A stretch of DNA of 64,000 bases from Marinobacter sp. EhC06 (GTDB taxonomy: Bacteria > Pseudomonadota > Gammaproteobacteria > Pseudomonadales > Oleiphilaceae), in the NCBI RefSeq assembly GCF_001650915.1, contig NZ_LXYO01000036.1, forward strand, positions 1-64,000, in the 5' to 3' direction. Below, in pieces: positions 1 to 8,721 of the stretch. A program made the translations under genes and the position numbers. The notes beneath the pieces were generated by a model. It had not been told where the DNA came from. It did not search any database and saw nothing but the letters and a program-made list of their open reading frames with translations. How positions within the stretch are numbered: position 1 is the first letter of the stretch; the number at the start of each line of letters is the position of its first letter.

Positions 1-280
1 CTGAGGTCTACTTTTGAACCCCGCTAAAAATGGGGGGATTACCGAGGCAACTTGAACCGCTGATTCAAGTTTTTCGCAGTTCGTACGACAATAGGAGGGT
101 TTGTTAGTTGGCTGTCGAGTTCAGATCAGTCGATGTGGGTGGCACCTTTTGAAAGGTTTCCATTGATTGGATTCAATTCATAGACATTACATAGTGGTCG
201 GTGTTAATCCTGAAGGTGGTTTTCACTACCGCCGCCTATACATATCGAAGTGAGGGTTTTAGAGGACTGGGAGGCAGATA
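1..280. other. left edge, no gene seen; two TTGAACC-like repeats
   Basis: No convincing coding region. Two imperfect direct copies of a TTGAACC(CC)GCT word lie at about 14-26 and 52-61. An 8-bp inverted repeat, AACTTGAA (49-56) and TTCAAGTT (64-71), runs into a short T tract and could be a weak terminator. Clustered repeats like these can occur at transposon ends, for example in IS21-type elements, but no transposase is visible here and the window begins at this point. Treat any assignment as a guess. Confidence 0.3.
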
Positions 281-397
281 ATGACTTTAGAAACCGGCGT
301 GTTAGTCTCTATGGCAATCGGAGTGCTGGGAGGCGCAGTTCTCACTGGCTGGTGTCTTTATTCCCGATATTGTGAAAAGAGAAGCTCTAAAGAATGA
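281..397 (+). CDS. putative 38-residue membrane peptide
   Basis: A short frame begins at ATG 281, about 6 bases after a good GGGAGG ribosome-binding site, and ends at TGA 395-397. Residues 5-27 form one hydrophobic segment rich in Gly, Val, Leu and Ala. It is followed by a basic, polar tail (residues 29-38), as expected for a small single-pass inner-membrane protein with the C terminus in the cytoplasm. It sits alone at the left edge of the island, converging with the antitoxin-like gene. No family is recognised. The support is the strong ribosome-binding site plus one clean membrane helix; it may still be chance. Confidence 0.4.
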   Translation: MTLETGVLVSMAIGVLGGAVLTGWCLYSRYCEKRSSKE

Positions 398-510
398 GGC
401 CTTCTTCGACTTGCAAACCATGATTAGCTAACCTGACCAAGCTCACGAAGACTCGGAATATCCAGGGTGGCTGCTGCTTGTGGGATCCGAATAATTCGGT
501 GTTCGACTCT

Positions 511-936
511 TTAGCTGAAGTCACCAAATTCAATTTTGTCTGCCAAACTTTTCACCCAGCGACGCCCTTCATACGTATCGAATAAATCTATGGGTTTTGC
601 TCCGCCTAGCGTTGGCAAGCTGGAGTGAAGCCATTGTTTTGCTAATTCAGCAGACTCCCAGACTTGGCAAATCCGGTCCAGAGCACGAATGGTGTCCAAA
701 AGGATCTCTGAGCTTTGGCGGTTAAGCGACGTATCGCTGCAGTATTCCTCGAGGCCAGAAATATCCGTGCCCATCGCATGCTCAAACAGGCTCTGTTCAT
801 CAAATTGATCCAATGCCCGCCTAAGAACCTTACCCGATACGCCCTGCTGGAGAATGGCAATAAATCGAGCGGGGTTGTTGAAGATGTTCGGATCGAGGCC
901 AAGCTCGGTCGTGTTGATGCGCGAGGGAGATTTCAC
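511..936 (-). CDS. orphan Xre/MbcA/ParS-type antitoxin-like protein
   Basis: With the GTG start at 936 the product is 141 residues. An AAGGA ribosome-binding site five bases upstream favours this start over a longer frame reaching 1083. The C-terminal third has the hallmarks of the MbcA/ParS/Xre antitoxin toxin-binding domain: an Ala-x-x-Trp-Leu segment, Leu-Gly-Gly, Pro-Ile-Asp-Leu, then a Gly-Arg-Arg helix and Ile-Glu-x-Gly. The N-terminal half fits the degenerate Xre-like helix-turn-helix of the same family. Relatives usually precede a RES-domain NAD+-degrading toxin, but no RES gene lies within reach. It may be an orphan that acts as a repressor. It is divergent from the recombinase operon and shares a 236-base region with it that contains a palindrome. 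Confidence 0.6.
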   Translation of the reverse strand: MKSPSRINTTELGLDPNIFNNPARFIAILQQGVSGKVLRRALDQFDEQSLFEHAMGTDISGLEEYCSDTSLNRQSSEILLDTIRALDRICQVWESAELAKQWLHSSLPTLGGAKPIDLFDTYEGRRWVKSLADKIEFGDFS

Positions 937-1130
937 AGCAATCCTTATCGTTGAGCGTGCATCACAAAGAACAGAACCTTTACCATCATACAGATTGCTA
1001 TGAATCTGCAGCCGACGCAAACAGATCTTTAAACTCGAAATTTCCCTCAGCCAGTACCCGGCCCTCTGCAATAAACCCCTCAAAACACACGTGCGTTATG
1101 CGCCTTAAAGCATTTGAGTTTCATGATAAT

Positions 1131-1154
1131 GAATGTGACCAAAGGTCATTATTC
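1131..1154. promoter_or_regulatory. operator-like palindrome before the recombinase operon
   Basis: An imperfect dyad with core TGACC-AAA-GGTCA and outer GAAT/ATTC arms lies about 20 bases before the preferred start at 1173, between that gene and the divergent antitoxin-like gene. It is a plausible binding site for a dimeric repressor such as the Xre-type neighbour. The position is seen; the role is inferred. Confidence 0.35.
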
Positions 1155-1172
1155 CTAGCTTTGAGGGACACA

Positions 1173-1712
1173 ATGGAACGTAACAATCTGAAATATCGCC
1201 GGGTTCGGGCCAGGAGCATTGTCATTGCTCCTGGCTTGTCGGTAGGTCTCAAAAATCTTTTCGCTGACCGCCGTTATAGAGTCAGAGATCTTTGCAGGGT
1301 GCCAAATGAGAAAATTGTTCAGTACGTGGAATTGCATCCACCTGTGGTGCTTAAGCATGGTCGTGTTTTTCATGCGATTGCCAACCTCCGGTCTGTGGAC
1401 CTTCTTGCCTATCTGGACCACAAAGAAAAAGTATCGGTTTTGGTGCACGAAGAGATCCCGCGAGAGCAACTGGCTGAAATGGTTGTGGCATGGGAGTTTG
1501 GAAAGCTGGCCTTCGATGCGTTTGATCCATCTAACTTTGCACAAACGGCATTGGCTCTCTGGCTGCAGCTTCAAAAACGGGATAGCTGCCCTTCCTTTAT
1601 CCGAACCAAGCAAAAGCTGGCGAGGTTTCTCTCGGTAAATCGCAGAAAGTTTTCTGTAATAGGAGGCCTGCCTCAGCTTGAATCAAAATTCTCTGGGCGG
1701 GGGGATGCATGA
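1173..1712 (+). CDS. small first protein of recombinase trio, unknown function
   Basis: A 179-residue protein is predicted from ATG 1173, which follows a GAGGG ribosome-binding site by five bases. An upstream in-frame ATG (1098) and a start at 951 lack such sites and would overlap the palindrome. No domain is recognised with confidence. A stretch reading Pro-Val-Val-Leu-x-x-Gly-Arg-Val-Phe, then charged residues, then Val-Ser-Val-Leu-Val is loosely reminiscent of ParB-like folds, but no catalytic motif supports this. The stop overlaps the ATG of the next gene (ATGA), so the two are translationally coupled. It probably assists the two large recombinases. In the described GMT trios the third partner also has no recognised domain. 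Confidence 0.6.
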   Translation: MERNNLKYRRVRARSIVIAPGLSVGLKNLFADRRYRVRDLCRVPNEKIVQYVELHPPVVLKHGRVFHAIANLRSVDLLAYLDHKEKVSVLVHEEIPREQLAEMVVAWEFGKLAFDAFDPSNFAQTALALWLQLQKRDSCPSFIRTKQKLARFLSVNRRKFSVIGGLPQLESKFSGRGDA

Positions 1713-4075
1713 TGCCTGATTCGCAGACCGTCATTACAGAGGAATCCCGTCTATTGCATGGACTAATTCATCCACCGCAAGACTGCCGCAGTATCACTAA
1801 GGTCGCGCCACTGGCAGCTGAAATACTGGATGTTATGCGATCAATGCCATTGCCTTTGTTGGGGCTGGGTGACCTTGCAGGCCGATTGGATTCGATGATT
1901 GAGCTTTGCAAGGTCATTGAGCGAGCAGGAGCTGACATGCCGGCTGAATGGCATGAGAAGACGGGCTTTCCTCGCGGCTCATTCATCACCGAGTATCCCG
2001 TCTACGCCGCTCTAGAGCACGTCTCAAAACGTGCTAATTATTCAGTCGCTCGAGTGGTATTGTCAGCGCACGTAATGCTTGCCGTGTACTTAGGCCAGCC
2101 AAAACCTCCGGCGTCTGGCGACTTCCGACCAATCCCAGATCATAATGTTTTGGCTGCTTGTCGCGAAATCCGATTATTGCCCGAAAAGTTCCTTGCGCTA
2201 TTTGGTGATGTTCCCTATGACCGGGACTGCTTCTATACCGGTTTGGAAGCATTCATCAGGTCATGCCCTCCAGGTGTTCCCCAAACAATTTTGGCGCGTT
2301 TCCGCAACATCCGTCGCGTCATTGGCTTGGCAAAAGGCGTGGAACACCCGGAGAAGCGCAACAGACAAGCCAATGGCCCCCGCTCATTTATTGATGTGTC
2401 CTGGCGATCTGATGAAAGTGGAATAGATCGTGACGACGGACTCCGCTCGGAAGGCGCGCTGAGCCTTTCAGCATTTGCCGGTTCAGATGAGGCGACTTTG
2501 CATGAAGCCGTCAACGAAGGCCTCCCCGCCTCTGATGTCATCAGTGTGCACACGATTCGATGCTCGGACACACGATATCCGGTAGGAAGAGGCTTGAATT
2601 CTGTGCACGGACTATACCGGCAGCGAGCGGTATCGAATCAGATCAAACGGCAGGCCCAACTGTTATCGGGTCGCTGGGAGCAATTGGGCGAACTGGACAT
2701 TGTTGTTTTTTTACAGTGGGTAGAGCGATCATCTGATCCTTCCGCACTGGCGTTGTTGATAAGTTTTGTCACGGGTAGATCTTTGGATGTTGTGACGAGT
2801 ACTAGGCTTTATAGCAGAGACGCGCAGATTCCAATGTCTCATTCGGGTGCTCACATCTCGATATCACTGGAGTCCAAAATCTGGATATCCGGACCTCCAA
2901 TGCCCGATAGGAAGCGTCCCATTCGAGCTAGCTGGCATAAAAATCTGGTTGCTACAACGGAAAACCTGGTATTGCCGATCCCGGATTTGTTGTGGGATGC
3001 GTTACTTCAGAAACTGGGGCATACCCCGAGAAATTGGACTGGCAACTTATTTACCAAATCTCAGCGCACCTCAGTAACATTAAACGCGAAACAAGCATTG
3101 CTTGATGCAACAAAACGCTCTGACATCGGGTTAACCGTGACTCGATTGCAACGGCATCTATTCAATGTTCTGACAAATGGTCGTGGCGATGTGGCTGATG
3201 CGACTCTCATAACCGGTATTCTGCCACCATTCGGTCAATCCAGCGCAACCTATTACTACAATGCTGACTGTAGTCATCTCGAAAGTGTTTACCTGGATGC
3301 AATGGCTCGCATTCCGGGGTTGCAGAGCCTGGCTGGAGAGTCCATGCGACAGAGCTCCTTGCGAGAGGAAGCGATTGGGTCTCCGTTTTGTCCCCGACCT
3401 GACCGGCTACCCGACTTGGTCAGCGACCTGAAAGGGAATCTGCAGAGGCATAGATTTACGCCACCCTCACGGCAATCACTGGCAGATTTTCATAACAGCT
3501 ACGTTATCTACACATTATTCTTTCTGGCTTTTGCTACGGGGTATCGGAGTGTTAAATTTCCTGTTTCGCGAGAGACCGATATCGACTGGGAAACTGGTTT
3601 CTTAGTGATCGCTGATAAAATTGGCGATGACATGAGCCATTCACGATTGGTGCCGCTGGCGCCAACAGTAATCAATCATCTTCGCCAATATCAACGTCAT
3701 CGTGAAGCACTAATTCGCCGACTCTGGGGACTTTACAAACAGCAAGCTCCCTCACATTTCCTGTTCTTCCTAAATAGGCGGAATAACTCGATAGCCCCAG
3801 TCACTCCGACGACAATCCGGGCTCATGCCCAGTGGGCATTTGATTTGCCGCTTAATAGCAATCGTCATTTCCTGCGCAGTGAGCTTCGTGCCCGTGGTGT
3901 GCCGGGTGAGTTGGTCGATGTGTTCATGGGGCACTGGTCCAACGGCCAAGAACCGCATGGCCATTTCTCGAGCTTTTCCTATCGGGATTACCGTCGTCAG
4001 GTCGTCCCAGTTATGGAAAATATACTAGCTGAGATGGGGTGGGAGCCAGTTGAAGGTATTGGAGGTGAGGTATGA
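1709..4075 (+). CDS. large tyrosine recombinase-like protein, two recombinase-like regions
   Basis: This 788-residue protein carries a complete tyrosine-recombinase residue set near its C terminus: Arg613 in a Thr-Gly-Tyr-Arg box, Lys637, His720-x-x-Arg723, His742 in Gly-His-Trp, and candidate nucleophile Tyr758 or Tyr761. Residues about 340-530 look like a second, decayed copy, with a Thr-Gly-Arg box at 355-357, Arg-His near 482-483 and a Tyr cluster at 515-517, but no convincing full catalytic set. It is coupled by ATGA overlaps to the genes before and after. It probably acts with the 1091-residue protein in site-specific integration or excision of the island. Most integrases are 350-450 residues, so this is very long. 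Confidence 0.7.
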   Translation: MMPDSQTVITEESRLLHGLIHPPQDCRSITKVAPLAAEILDVMRSMPLPLLGLGDLAGRLDSMIELCKVIERAGADMPAEWHEKTGFPRGSFITEYPVYAALEHVSKRANYSVARVVLSAHVMLAVYLGQPKPPASGDFRPIPDHNVLAACREIRLLPEKFLALFGDVPYDRDCFYTGLEAFIRSCPPGVPQTILARFRNIRRVIGLAKGVEHPEKRNRQANGPRSFIDVSWRSDESGIDRDDGLRSEGALSLSAFAGSDEATLHEAVNEGLPASDVISVHTIRCSDTRYPVGRGLNSVHGLYRQRAVSNQIKRQAQLLSGRWEQLGELDIVVFLQWVERSSDPSALALLISFVTGRSLDVVTSTRLYSRDAQIPMSHSGAHISISLESKIWISGPPMPDRKRPIRASWHKNLVATTENLVLPIPDLLWDALLQKLGHTPRNWTGNLFTKSQRTSVTLNAKQALLDATKRSDIGLTVTRLQRHLFNVLTNGRGDVADATLITGILPPFGQSSATYYYNADCSHLESVYLDAMARIPGLQSLAGESMRQSSLREEAIGSPFCPRPDRLPDLVSDLKGNLQRHRFTPPSRQSLADFHNSYVIYTLFFLAFATGYRSVKFPVSRETDIDWETGFLVIADKIGDDMSHSRLVPLAPTVINHLRQYQRHREALIRRLWGLYKQQAPSHFLFFLNRRNNSIAPVTPTTIRAHAQWAFDLPLNSNRHFLRSELRARGVPGELVDVFMGHWSNGQEPHGHFSSFSYRDYRRQVVPVMENILAEMGWEPVEGIGGEV

Positions 4076-7000
4076 GCGCGAAGCTGAAGATACCTATCAG
4101 CTCTGACCCTTTTGGTGATGAGTATCGCAAGCTCAATAGATTCACGCCGGATAAAAAAGCCCGTGAAAAAAATGCGGCAATAGAGGTGGTGCAGCGAGAA
4201 TTTCCGGAGATCTTTACGCCAACAGAAAACAAGGTCGTGCCAGACACGCTCGTTGACGCCCTGTTTAAGGCGGCCTGCGGTGACTTGCCCGGCCAGGAAA
4301 AGCGCGTTCGGCATAATACACTGGTGAAACTTCTCCGAGATAAGGTAAGAAACCACAACTGGATCCTCAACATCCCAGGTTACGCTCTCATGGAGCAGGG
4401 GGTGAAGGCCATCGCGCATCCGGAATCGTTCGCAAGGCTCCGACCATACCGAGCACTGGACGAGGTGTTTATGGAGTCGCTGATGGCCCCGACACCTGCT
4501 CCCAACCAGCTCGACGAAAAGCTTCGGCAGTATGAGGCAGGCCAACTCCTTTTCTCCATGATCAGTCGGGGTGGGCTACATCATAGCCATTGGTTGCAGG
4601 CTGCGGTGGATAGACTTCCTCAAGGGGTGGAGGGTCACGAACAATCGGTCTGGATCGATCTTCATAGTGGGGTAACGCTACGGCGTTGGTTTCCGGATCC
4701 CATCAGTGCTCTTCTCATTCGACGATGGTGCCGTCGATGGGAGCGGCAGTGGCCTGATGCTTCACTCGAGCAATTGCTTAAAGTGTTTCTGGCATCAGTA
4801 ACCGATTCCGCGATGGCTGTGCCGGTCAGTTTGGACTTCTTGCTGAATACTGCTGCAACGGCCTCTAGCATCGATCAATTCGGGTTTATCTACAATTACC
4901 AAACGACACGGAACGCCAACGTATCGTTGCCCGAGACTGCATGGTGGCGGCTTATAACTAAGAGAGTTCCTCATGGCGCCGATGGTGCACCCCGCGAGCC
5001 AATTCGCTTGTCATCTTGTACACCCAGCGTGGATGCCTTGGAGCTCGTGGGAGAGTGCACAGAAGATGGTCTGGCCAGATTGCAGCGCGTCCAAAAAGCT
5101 CTGCGCCCAACAGAGAACGGCAAGACTCGCAGTAGAAAAATGATCACTAAAGCTCTATCTGAAGTCGCGGAAAATAAGCGATTGGCGCCGATCGTGCGAG
5201 TACTCAGCCTATGGTGTCGAGCTCTGATTAACCGCCATCAGACAAACGGGAAGAAGAAACTGAAGGTGAGTTCAGTGCGAACCTATCTCTCGAGGATCGG
5301 GCCGCCACTCGCAGTAACGCTTGCGGGCACCAAGGATCTCAACGAACTAGAAGAAGACGATTGGGAGTATTTGTATGGGGAGTTGATTTCGACCACCAAA
5401 TCCCGGACTCACCAACTGAATAGGGCCATTGTCGTACAACAGTTCCATCAGTTTTTGGTTGATCGTTTTGCGTTGCCAGAAGCATATATAGAGCGCGTCT
5501 CAGGAGAGAATCGGCGCGTCGATGCGGAGATGTTGACGCCGGCAGAGTATATGAGGGCTCTGCATCTTCTTCGTTTACACACCACTTGCCCCCGGTTGAT
5601 GAGGATTCAAAGACTTGTACTTATTCTAGGGTTTCGATGCGGGCTCCGACGCGGTGAAGTTCAAAAGATTCAGCTCCGAGACCTTCCCGGGGTCTGTGAG
5701 CCTGAACTTGATTATCCTCAGTTATTGATTCGCCCCAGTGCATTCGGGAGCGTAAAGACCAATGCGGGCATAAGAAAATTGCCGCTGACTGTCTTGTTGA
5801 CCCCAAATGAGTTGAGAGAGCTGCGCTATTGGACCCAACAGCGCCTGTCAGAACAGACGTCGCCCCGGCCGATGGAACTGCTGTTTTGTGAGCGTCATCA
5901 ATCCCATCGGGTTTTGTCATCGTCGGAATTGTTCGCGCCGATTCAGGAGGCAATGCGCGCAGCGTCTGGTGCGGTCCTGAGGTTCCATCACCTGAGGCAT
6001 TCATTCGCGACGTTTACTGGCCTGCGATTGTTGGAGTCTGCTCCCGGAGCATTAATGCGCGAAGAATGGGCAATGGATGATGAGGGTGAAATCGTGATGC
6101 CGCACTGGGGCGAGGATTTTTCTGCGTTGGCTGAACTGGCGTCAGCCGGTACAGCAACAGGAAAGCGTCTCTGGTTGCTAGGGCAATGGTGTGGTCACGT
6201 CACACCTGGCGAAACACTAAGAACTTATATTCATTTGATCGACTGGGTGAGCTACCAAGGACGTCTAGCTGTCGAGGAGACACAACTCAGCCTTCCACAG
6301 CAGGCCTATTTGCTAGGTATCAGCCTTCAATCTGTTTCCAGATTCAGGTCCCGAAAAGCGATGAAAGGGCCGACGAATGCCAGCGATTTGCTTTATGCAG
6401 CAAATGCTCAGTGGCCCGATGGTTGTCGAAAATCGAGGACCTGCAAACTAAAAATCTATCGAACTCCAGCGGTTCCGAGTCACGTATTGGATGAAATTGT
6501 AAAGCCTCGCATTTCCGCGATGCAGCTCTACAACATTTTCCAAAAAATCGGTGTCCTTCAAGCTCGTGGAAAGAGCGAGACGGAGGCCATAGAGAAAGCT
6601 GCCGCGTACTATGGTCAGAACTTGGAGGCAGTGACGAAATGGCATCGTAGGGCCATGAAAATGATGAACGACCCGTCCGATAAAAAGGCCTTCATCGATC
6701 ACACTATTGAGTCTGGGAGAGACGTCGTAGCTAACTGCATTCACCGGCGTTGGTCGGCACATCATCAAGATCAAACACCAAACCCATTTTTCGAGAACTC
6801 CCCAAAACTTGGTACTACACGTCCAGAATTGAATCAGTGCCCTGCGCCACCGACACCCCATATCGCTCAGGAATACTGTGAAATCATCTTTGATCGGTTA
6901 GTGTCTTGGTCCGAATCAGAGCCGAAAGCATTTAGTGCGGCTATGAACGCGGTTCAGAACGCTATGCAACGGAGCCATCAACAGATTTCCTTTCGCTCCG

Positions 7001-7347
7001 ACGTTAATAAAAAGCGATATCGGCAATTGCTCCGGGAAGCGCAACTGTGTCGATTGATTCGAGTGCGTGTCAAGGCTCCCCCTAATCGGAATTTCACAAT
7101 GACAGACTTGAAGCAACATTGGTCTGAGGAGTTCGGTGTTAGTCAGGCTCGGGTTCTCCTGCTAAATGAGCGAGCCAGAAGCGACCGGAGAGAGTGGGGT
7201 GTTAGTCAAATCGAGATTATCCCGGATGTTCGGCTTGGTGATGCATGCAGACAGATGACGATGAGTACCGTCAGGTTCGCAATGTTTGCTGCCGCGGTTG
7301 TTTTCGAAGGGGAATTGGAAATTGACTGTAAGAGGCGGTTGCTCTGA
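4072..7347 (+). CDS. giant tyrosine recombinase (1091 residues)
   Basis: The catalytic set is intact: Arg526 (Gly-Leu-Arg-Arg-Gly-Glu), Lys562, His639-x-x-Arg642, His709 (Gly-His-Val) and Tyr719, with the usual ten-residue step from His to Tyr. About 55 extra residues are inserted between the HxxR motif and His709. Residues 1-480 hold a long N-terminal part whose end resembles a SAM-like core-binding domain. Residues 740-1091 form an extension beyond the nucleophile with helix-turn-helix-like stretches, for example around 740-763. The gene starts at ATG 4072 behind GGAGGTGAGG and overlaps the previous stop (ATGA). This is probably the main strand-exchange enzyme of the island module. Confidence 0.75.
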   Translation: MSAKLKIPISSDPFGDEYRKLNRFTPDKKAREKNAAIEVVQREFPEIFTPTENKVVPDTLVDALFKAACGDLPGQEKRVRHNTLVKLLRDKVRNHNWILNIPGYALMEQGVKAIAHPESFARLRPYRALDEVFMESLMAPTPAPNQLDEKLRQYEAGQLLFSMISRGGLHHSHWLQAAVDRLPQGVEGHEQSVWIDLHSGVTLRRWFPDPISALLIRRWCRRWERQWPDASLEQLLKVFLASVTDSAMAVPVSLDFLLNTAATASSIDQFGFIYNYQTTRNANVSLPETAWWRLITKRVPHGADGAPREPIRLSSCTPSVDALELVGECTEDGLARLQRVQKALRPTENGKTRSRKMITKALSEVAENKRLAPIVRVLSLWCRALINRHQTNGKKKLKVSSVRTYLSRIGPPLAVTLAGTKDLNELEEDDWEYLYGELISTTKSRTHQLNRAIVVQQFHQFLVDRFALPEAYIERVSGENRRVDAEMLTPAEYMRALHLLRLHTTCPRLMRIQRLVLILGFRCGLRRGEVQKIQLRDLPGVCEPELDYPQLLIRPSAFGSVKTNAGIRKLPLTVLLTPNELRELRYWTQQRLSEQTSPRPMELLFCERHQSHRVLSSSELFAPIQEAMRAASGAVLRFHHLRHSFATFTGLRLLESAPGALMREEWAMDDEGEIVMPHWGEDFSALAELASAGTATGKRLWLLGQWCGHVTPGETLRTYIHLIDWVSYQGRLAVEETQLSLPQQAYLLGISLQSVSRFRSRKAMKGPTNASDLLYAANAQWPDGCRKSRTCKLKIYRTPAVPSHVLDEIVKPRISAMQLYNIFQKIGVLQARGKSETEAIEKAAAYYGQNLEAVTKWHRRAMKMMNDPSDKKAFIDHTIESGRDVVANCIHRRWSAHHQDQTPNPFFENSPKLGTTRPELNQCPAPPTPHIAQEYCEIIFDRLVSWSESEPKAFSAAMNAVQNAMQRSHQQISFRSDVNKKRYRQLLREAQLCRLIRVRVKAPPNRNFTMTDLKQHWSEEFGVSQARVLLLNERARSDRREWGVSQIEIIPDVRLGDACRQMTMSTVRFAMFAAAVVFEGELEIDCKRRLL

Positions 7348-7375
7348 TAGCCGTGCCTGAGACAGAGGGTGGGTT

Positions 7376-7696
7376 CTATGAACGTTTGTGTTTGCTCACC
7401 AAGGCGCTAAGTGACCCAGGCCGATACAGGGCCAGTAGCCTCTCTTGCATGGCAAAAAGCTCGTCGAGCTTCTGTTCAATGCGCTTCAGCCGCTCATCGT
7501 TCAGCGGCTGCTTTGGGCCAGCGTCAACGCTAATGTTCGTGCTGACTGAGAGTGCATCCATTTTTCGGATAAGTCGCCGGTGGTTTTTACCTGTCTTGTA
7601 CGGTAGCTGCCCATCGTTCATGCGCCGATAAAGCGTTTTTGCGCTGCAACCTGCGATTTTGGCGGCTTCTTGAACGTAAAGGTATTCATCTTTCAT
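7376..7696 (-). CDS. small MerR/excisionase-type helix-turn-helix protein
   Basis: This 106-residue protein has an N-terminal HTH_17-like domain (about residues 5-48): Tyr-Val-x-Glu-Ala-Ala, Gly-Cys-Ser-x-Lys-Thr-Leu-Tyr-Arg-Arg and Leu-Pro-Tyr-Lys. A charged amphipathic, probably coiled-coil helix follows (about 68-95), suitable for dimerisation. It converges on the recombinase operon with a 28-base gap. It could be a recombination directionality factor or a repressor. GInt modules are reported to need a small DNA-binding protein, but there it belongs to the same operon, and here it is on the opposite strand. Confidence 0.65.
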   Translation of the reverse strand: MKDEYLYVQEAAKIAGCSAKTLYRRMNDGQLPYKTGKNHRRLIRKMDALSVSTNISVDAGPKQPLNDERLKRIEQKLDELFAMQERLLALYRPGSLSALVSKHKRS

Positions 7697-7745
7697 TTGA
7701 ATAGGGTTCTCTTTATGTAATGGGACATGTCACAGGACGGTTCTG

Positions 7746-7779
7746 GGACACAGTCAGGACTTGGGGCCTGACTGTGTCC
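7746..7779. repeat. perfect 13-bp inverted repeat containing GGACACA
   Basis: The arms GGACACAGTCAGG (7746-7758) and CCTGACTGTGTCC (7767-7779) flank an 8-base loop. It lies 12 bases beyond the stop of the leftward OB/HD gene. There is no T tract on either strand, so a simple intrinsic terminator is unlikely. The GGACACA word recurs four times near the other end of this island module (21675-21780), which suggests recombinase arm sites or element-end signals. Confidence 0.5.
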
Positions 7780-7791
7780 GACGGTGGTGGG

Positions 7792-8721
7792 TCACAACGA
7801 AACCCGGCTTGGTAGCCAGAAGCGGCTTGGTGGGCCGAATCCCTTCGTTTTGGCGAAACGCTGCCAGTGTGGGCGCTCTGAAAAAACCCGGGCCCGAACC
7901 TGAAGCGCAGAATTCATACGGTCGGCATAGGAAATCGCCATAAGGCCCGGCAGCAGAGGCCGCTGGCCTTCCGGTATGGCCGGTGAACTCAGCAGGTACC
8001 GGATTGCCAGCGCCCCATCCGGCCACTGACCATCCAGCCACGCCAAGGCCTCTGCCAGGATTTCCAGCGTCCACTGTTCATGTCTCAGAACAAACCCGGC
8101 AGCGGTTTTACCGTCTTCATCGAAACAGCGGATCTTGCCGATGTCGTGCATCAACCCGGCTATAGCACACAGCCACGCCTCTCGATCATCCATATCGGGC
8201 AGGGCCTGCAGAGTCAGTTTCGCCACCGCCAGGCTGTGTTCGGCAAGTCCTCCCAAAAAGGCATGATGATGGTCTGCACTTGCTCGGGCGCGAAAAAAGG
8301 GAATGCCGATGTCGGGACGTCCCAGGACCTGCCACGTGAACTGTCTCAGGACTGGGATGGGACACGTCCTGACCCAGGTCTCTGCATCATCAACGAGGTC
8401 TGGCCTCGCCAGGTGCGAGCCCGGCAGGTGATCCAATGTATCCAGAGAATTTAAACGGTTGAGCTTGCACCCCTTAACGGGCTCCCCCACCGATGACTGG
8501 GGTGGCTCGAACACCAGTTGAACGGCTCCCCAGCTGATATCCGGAAGCGGATCACCCTGGCTGCCCGGTTCAAAGATTGCATCAATTTCTTCGTAGCGGT
8601 TTTGCAGAGACATTTTCAAGGTGGCTCGACCAAAGTTCGCCTCCAGAATGGCCACCTCTGTAATGGTGCCGATAAAGGTGCTCAGCCCCTGCTTTGTCTC
8701 CACAGAGTTAAGACCTGTCAT
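7792..8721 (-). CDS. OB-fold/HD-domain protein (TraI/YhaM-like)
   Basis: A 309-residue protein. The N-terminal region reads like an OB nucleic-acid-binding fold (about 15-55). The middle carries an HD phosphohydrolase signature: a His-His-His cluster before Gly-Gly-Leu-x-Glu-His-Ser, then Met-His-Asp-Ile-Gly-Lys about 45 residues later. The combination is seen in YhaM-type 3'-5' exonucleases and in the HD-type domain of integrative-element proteins often labelled TraI. The ATG at 8721 overlaps the previous stop (ATGA) and has a strong GGAGG. It is the last gene of the coupled excisionase-integrase module. A nuclease or relaxase-like role in element processing is inferred. Confidence 0.6.
   Translation of the reverse strand: MTGLNSVETKQGLSTFIGTITEVAILEANFGRATLKMSLQNRYEEIDAIFEPGSQGDPLPDISWGAVQLVFEPPQSSVGEPVKGCKLNRLNSLDTLDHLPGSHLARPDLVDDAETWVRTCPIPVLRQFTWQVLGRPDIGIPFFRARASADHHHAFLGGLAEHSLAVAKLTLQALPDMDDREAWLCAIAGLMHDIGKIRCFDEDGKTAAGFVLRHEQWTLEILAEALAWLDGQWPDGALAIRYLLSSPAIPEGQRPLLPGLMAISYADRMNSALQVRARVFSERPHWQRFAKTKGFGPPSRFWLPSRVSL

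Noticed and set aside
7746..7779. Intrinsic terminator of the integrase operon
   Set aside because: The stem is strong but lacks a T tract on either strand, so it is listed as a repeat instead.
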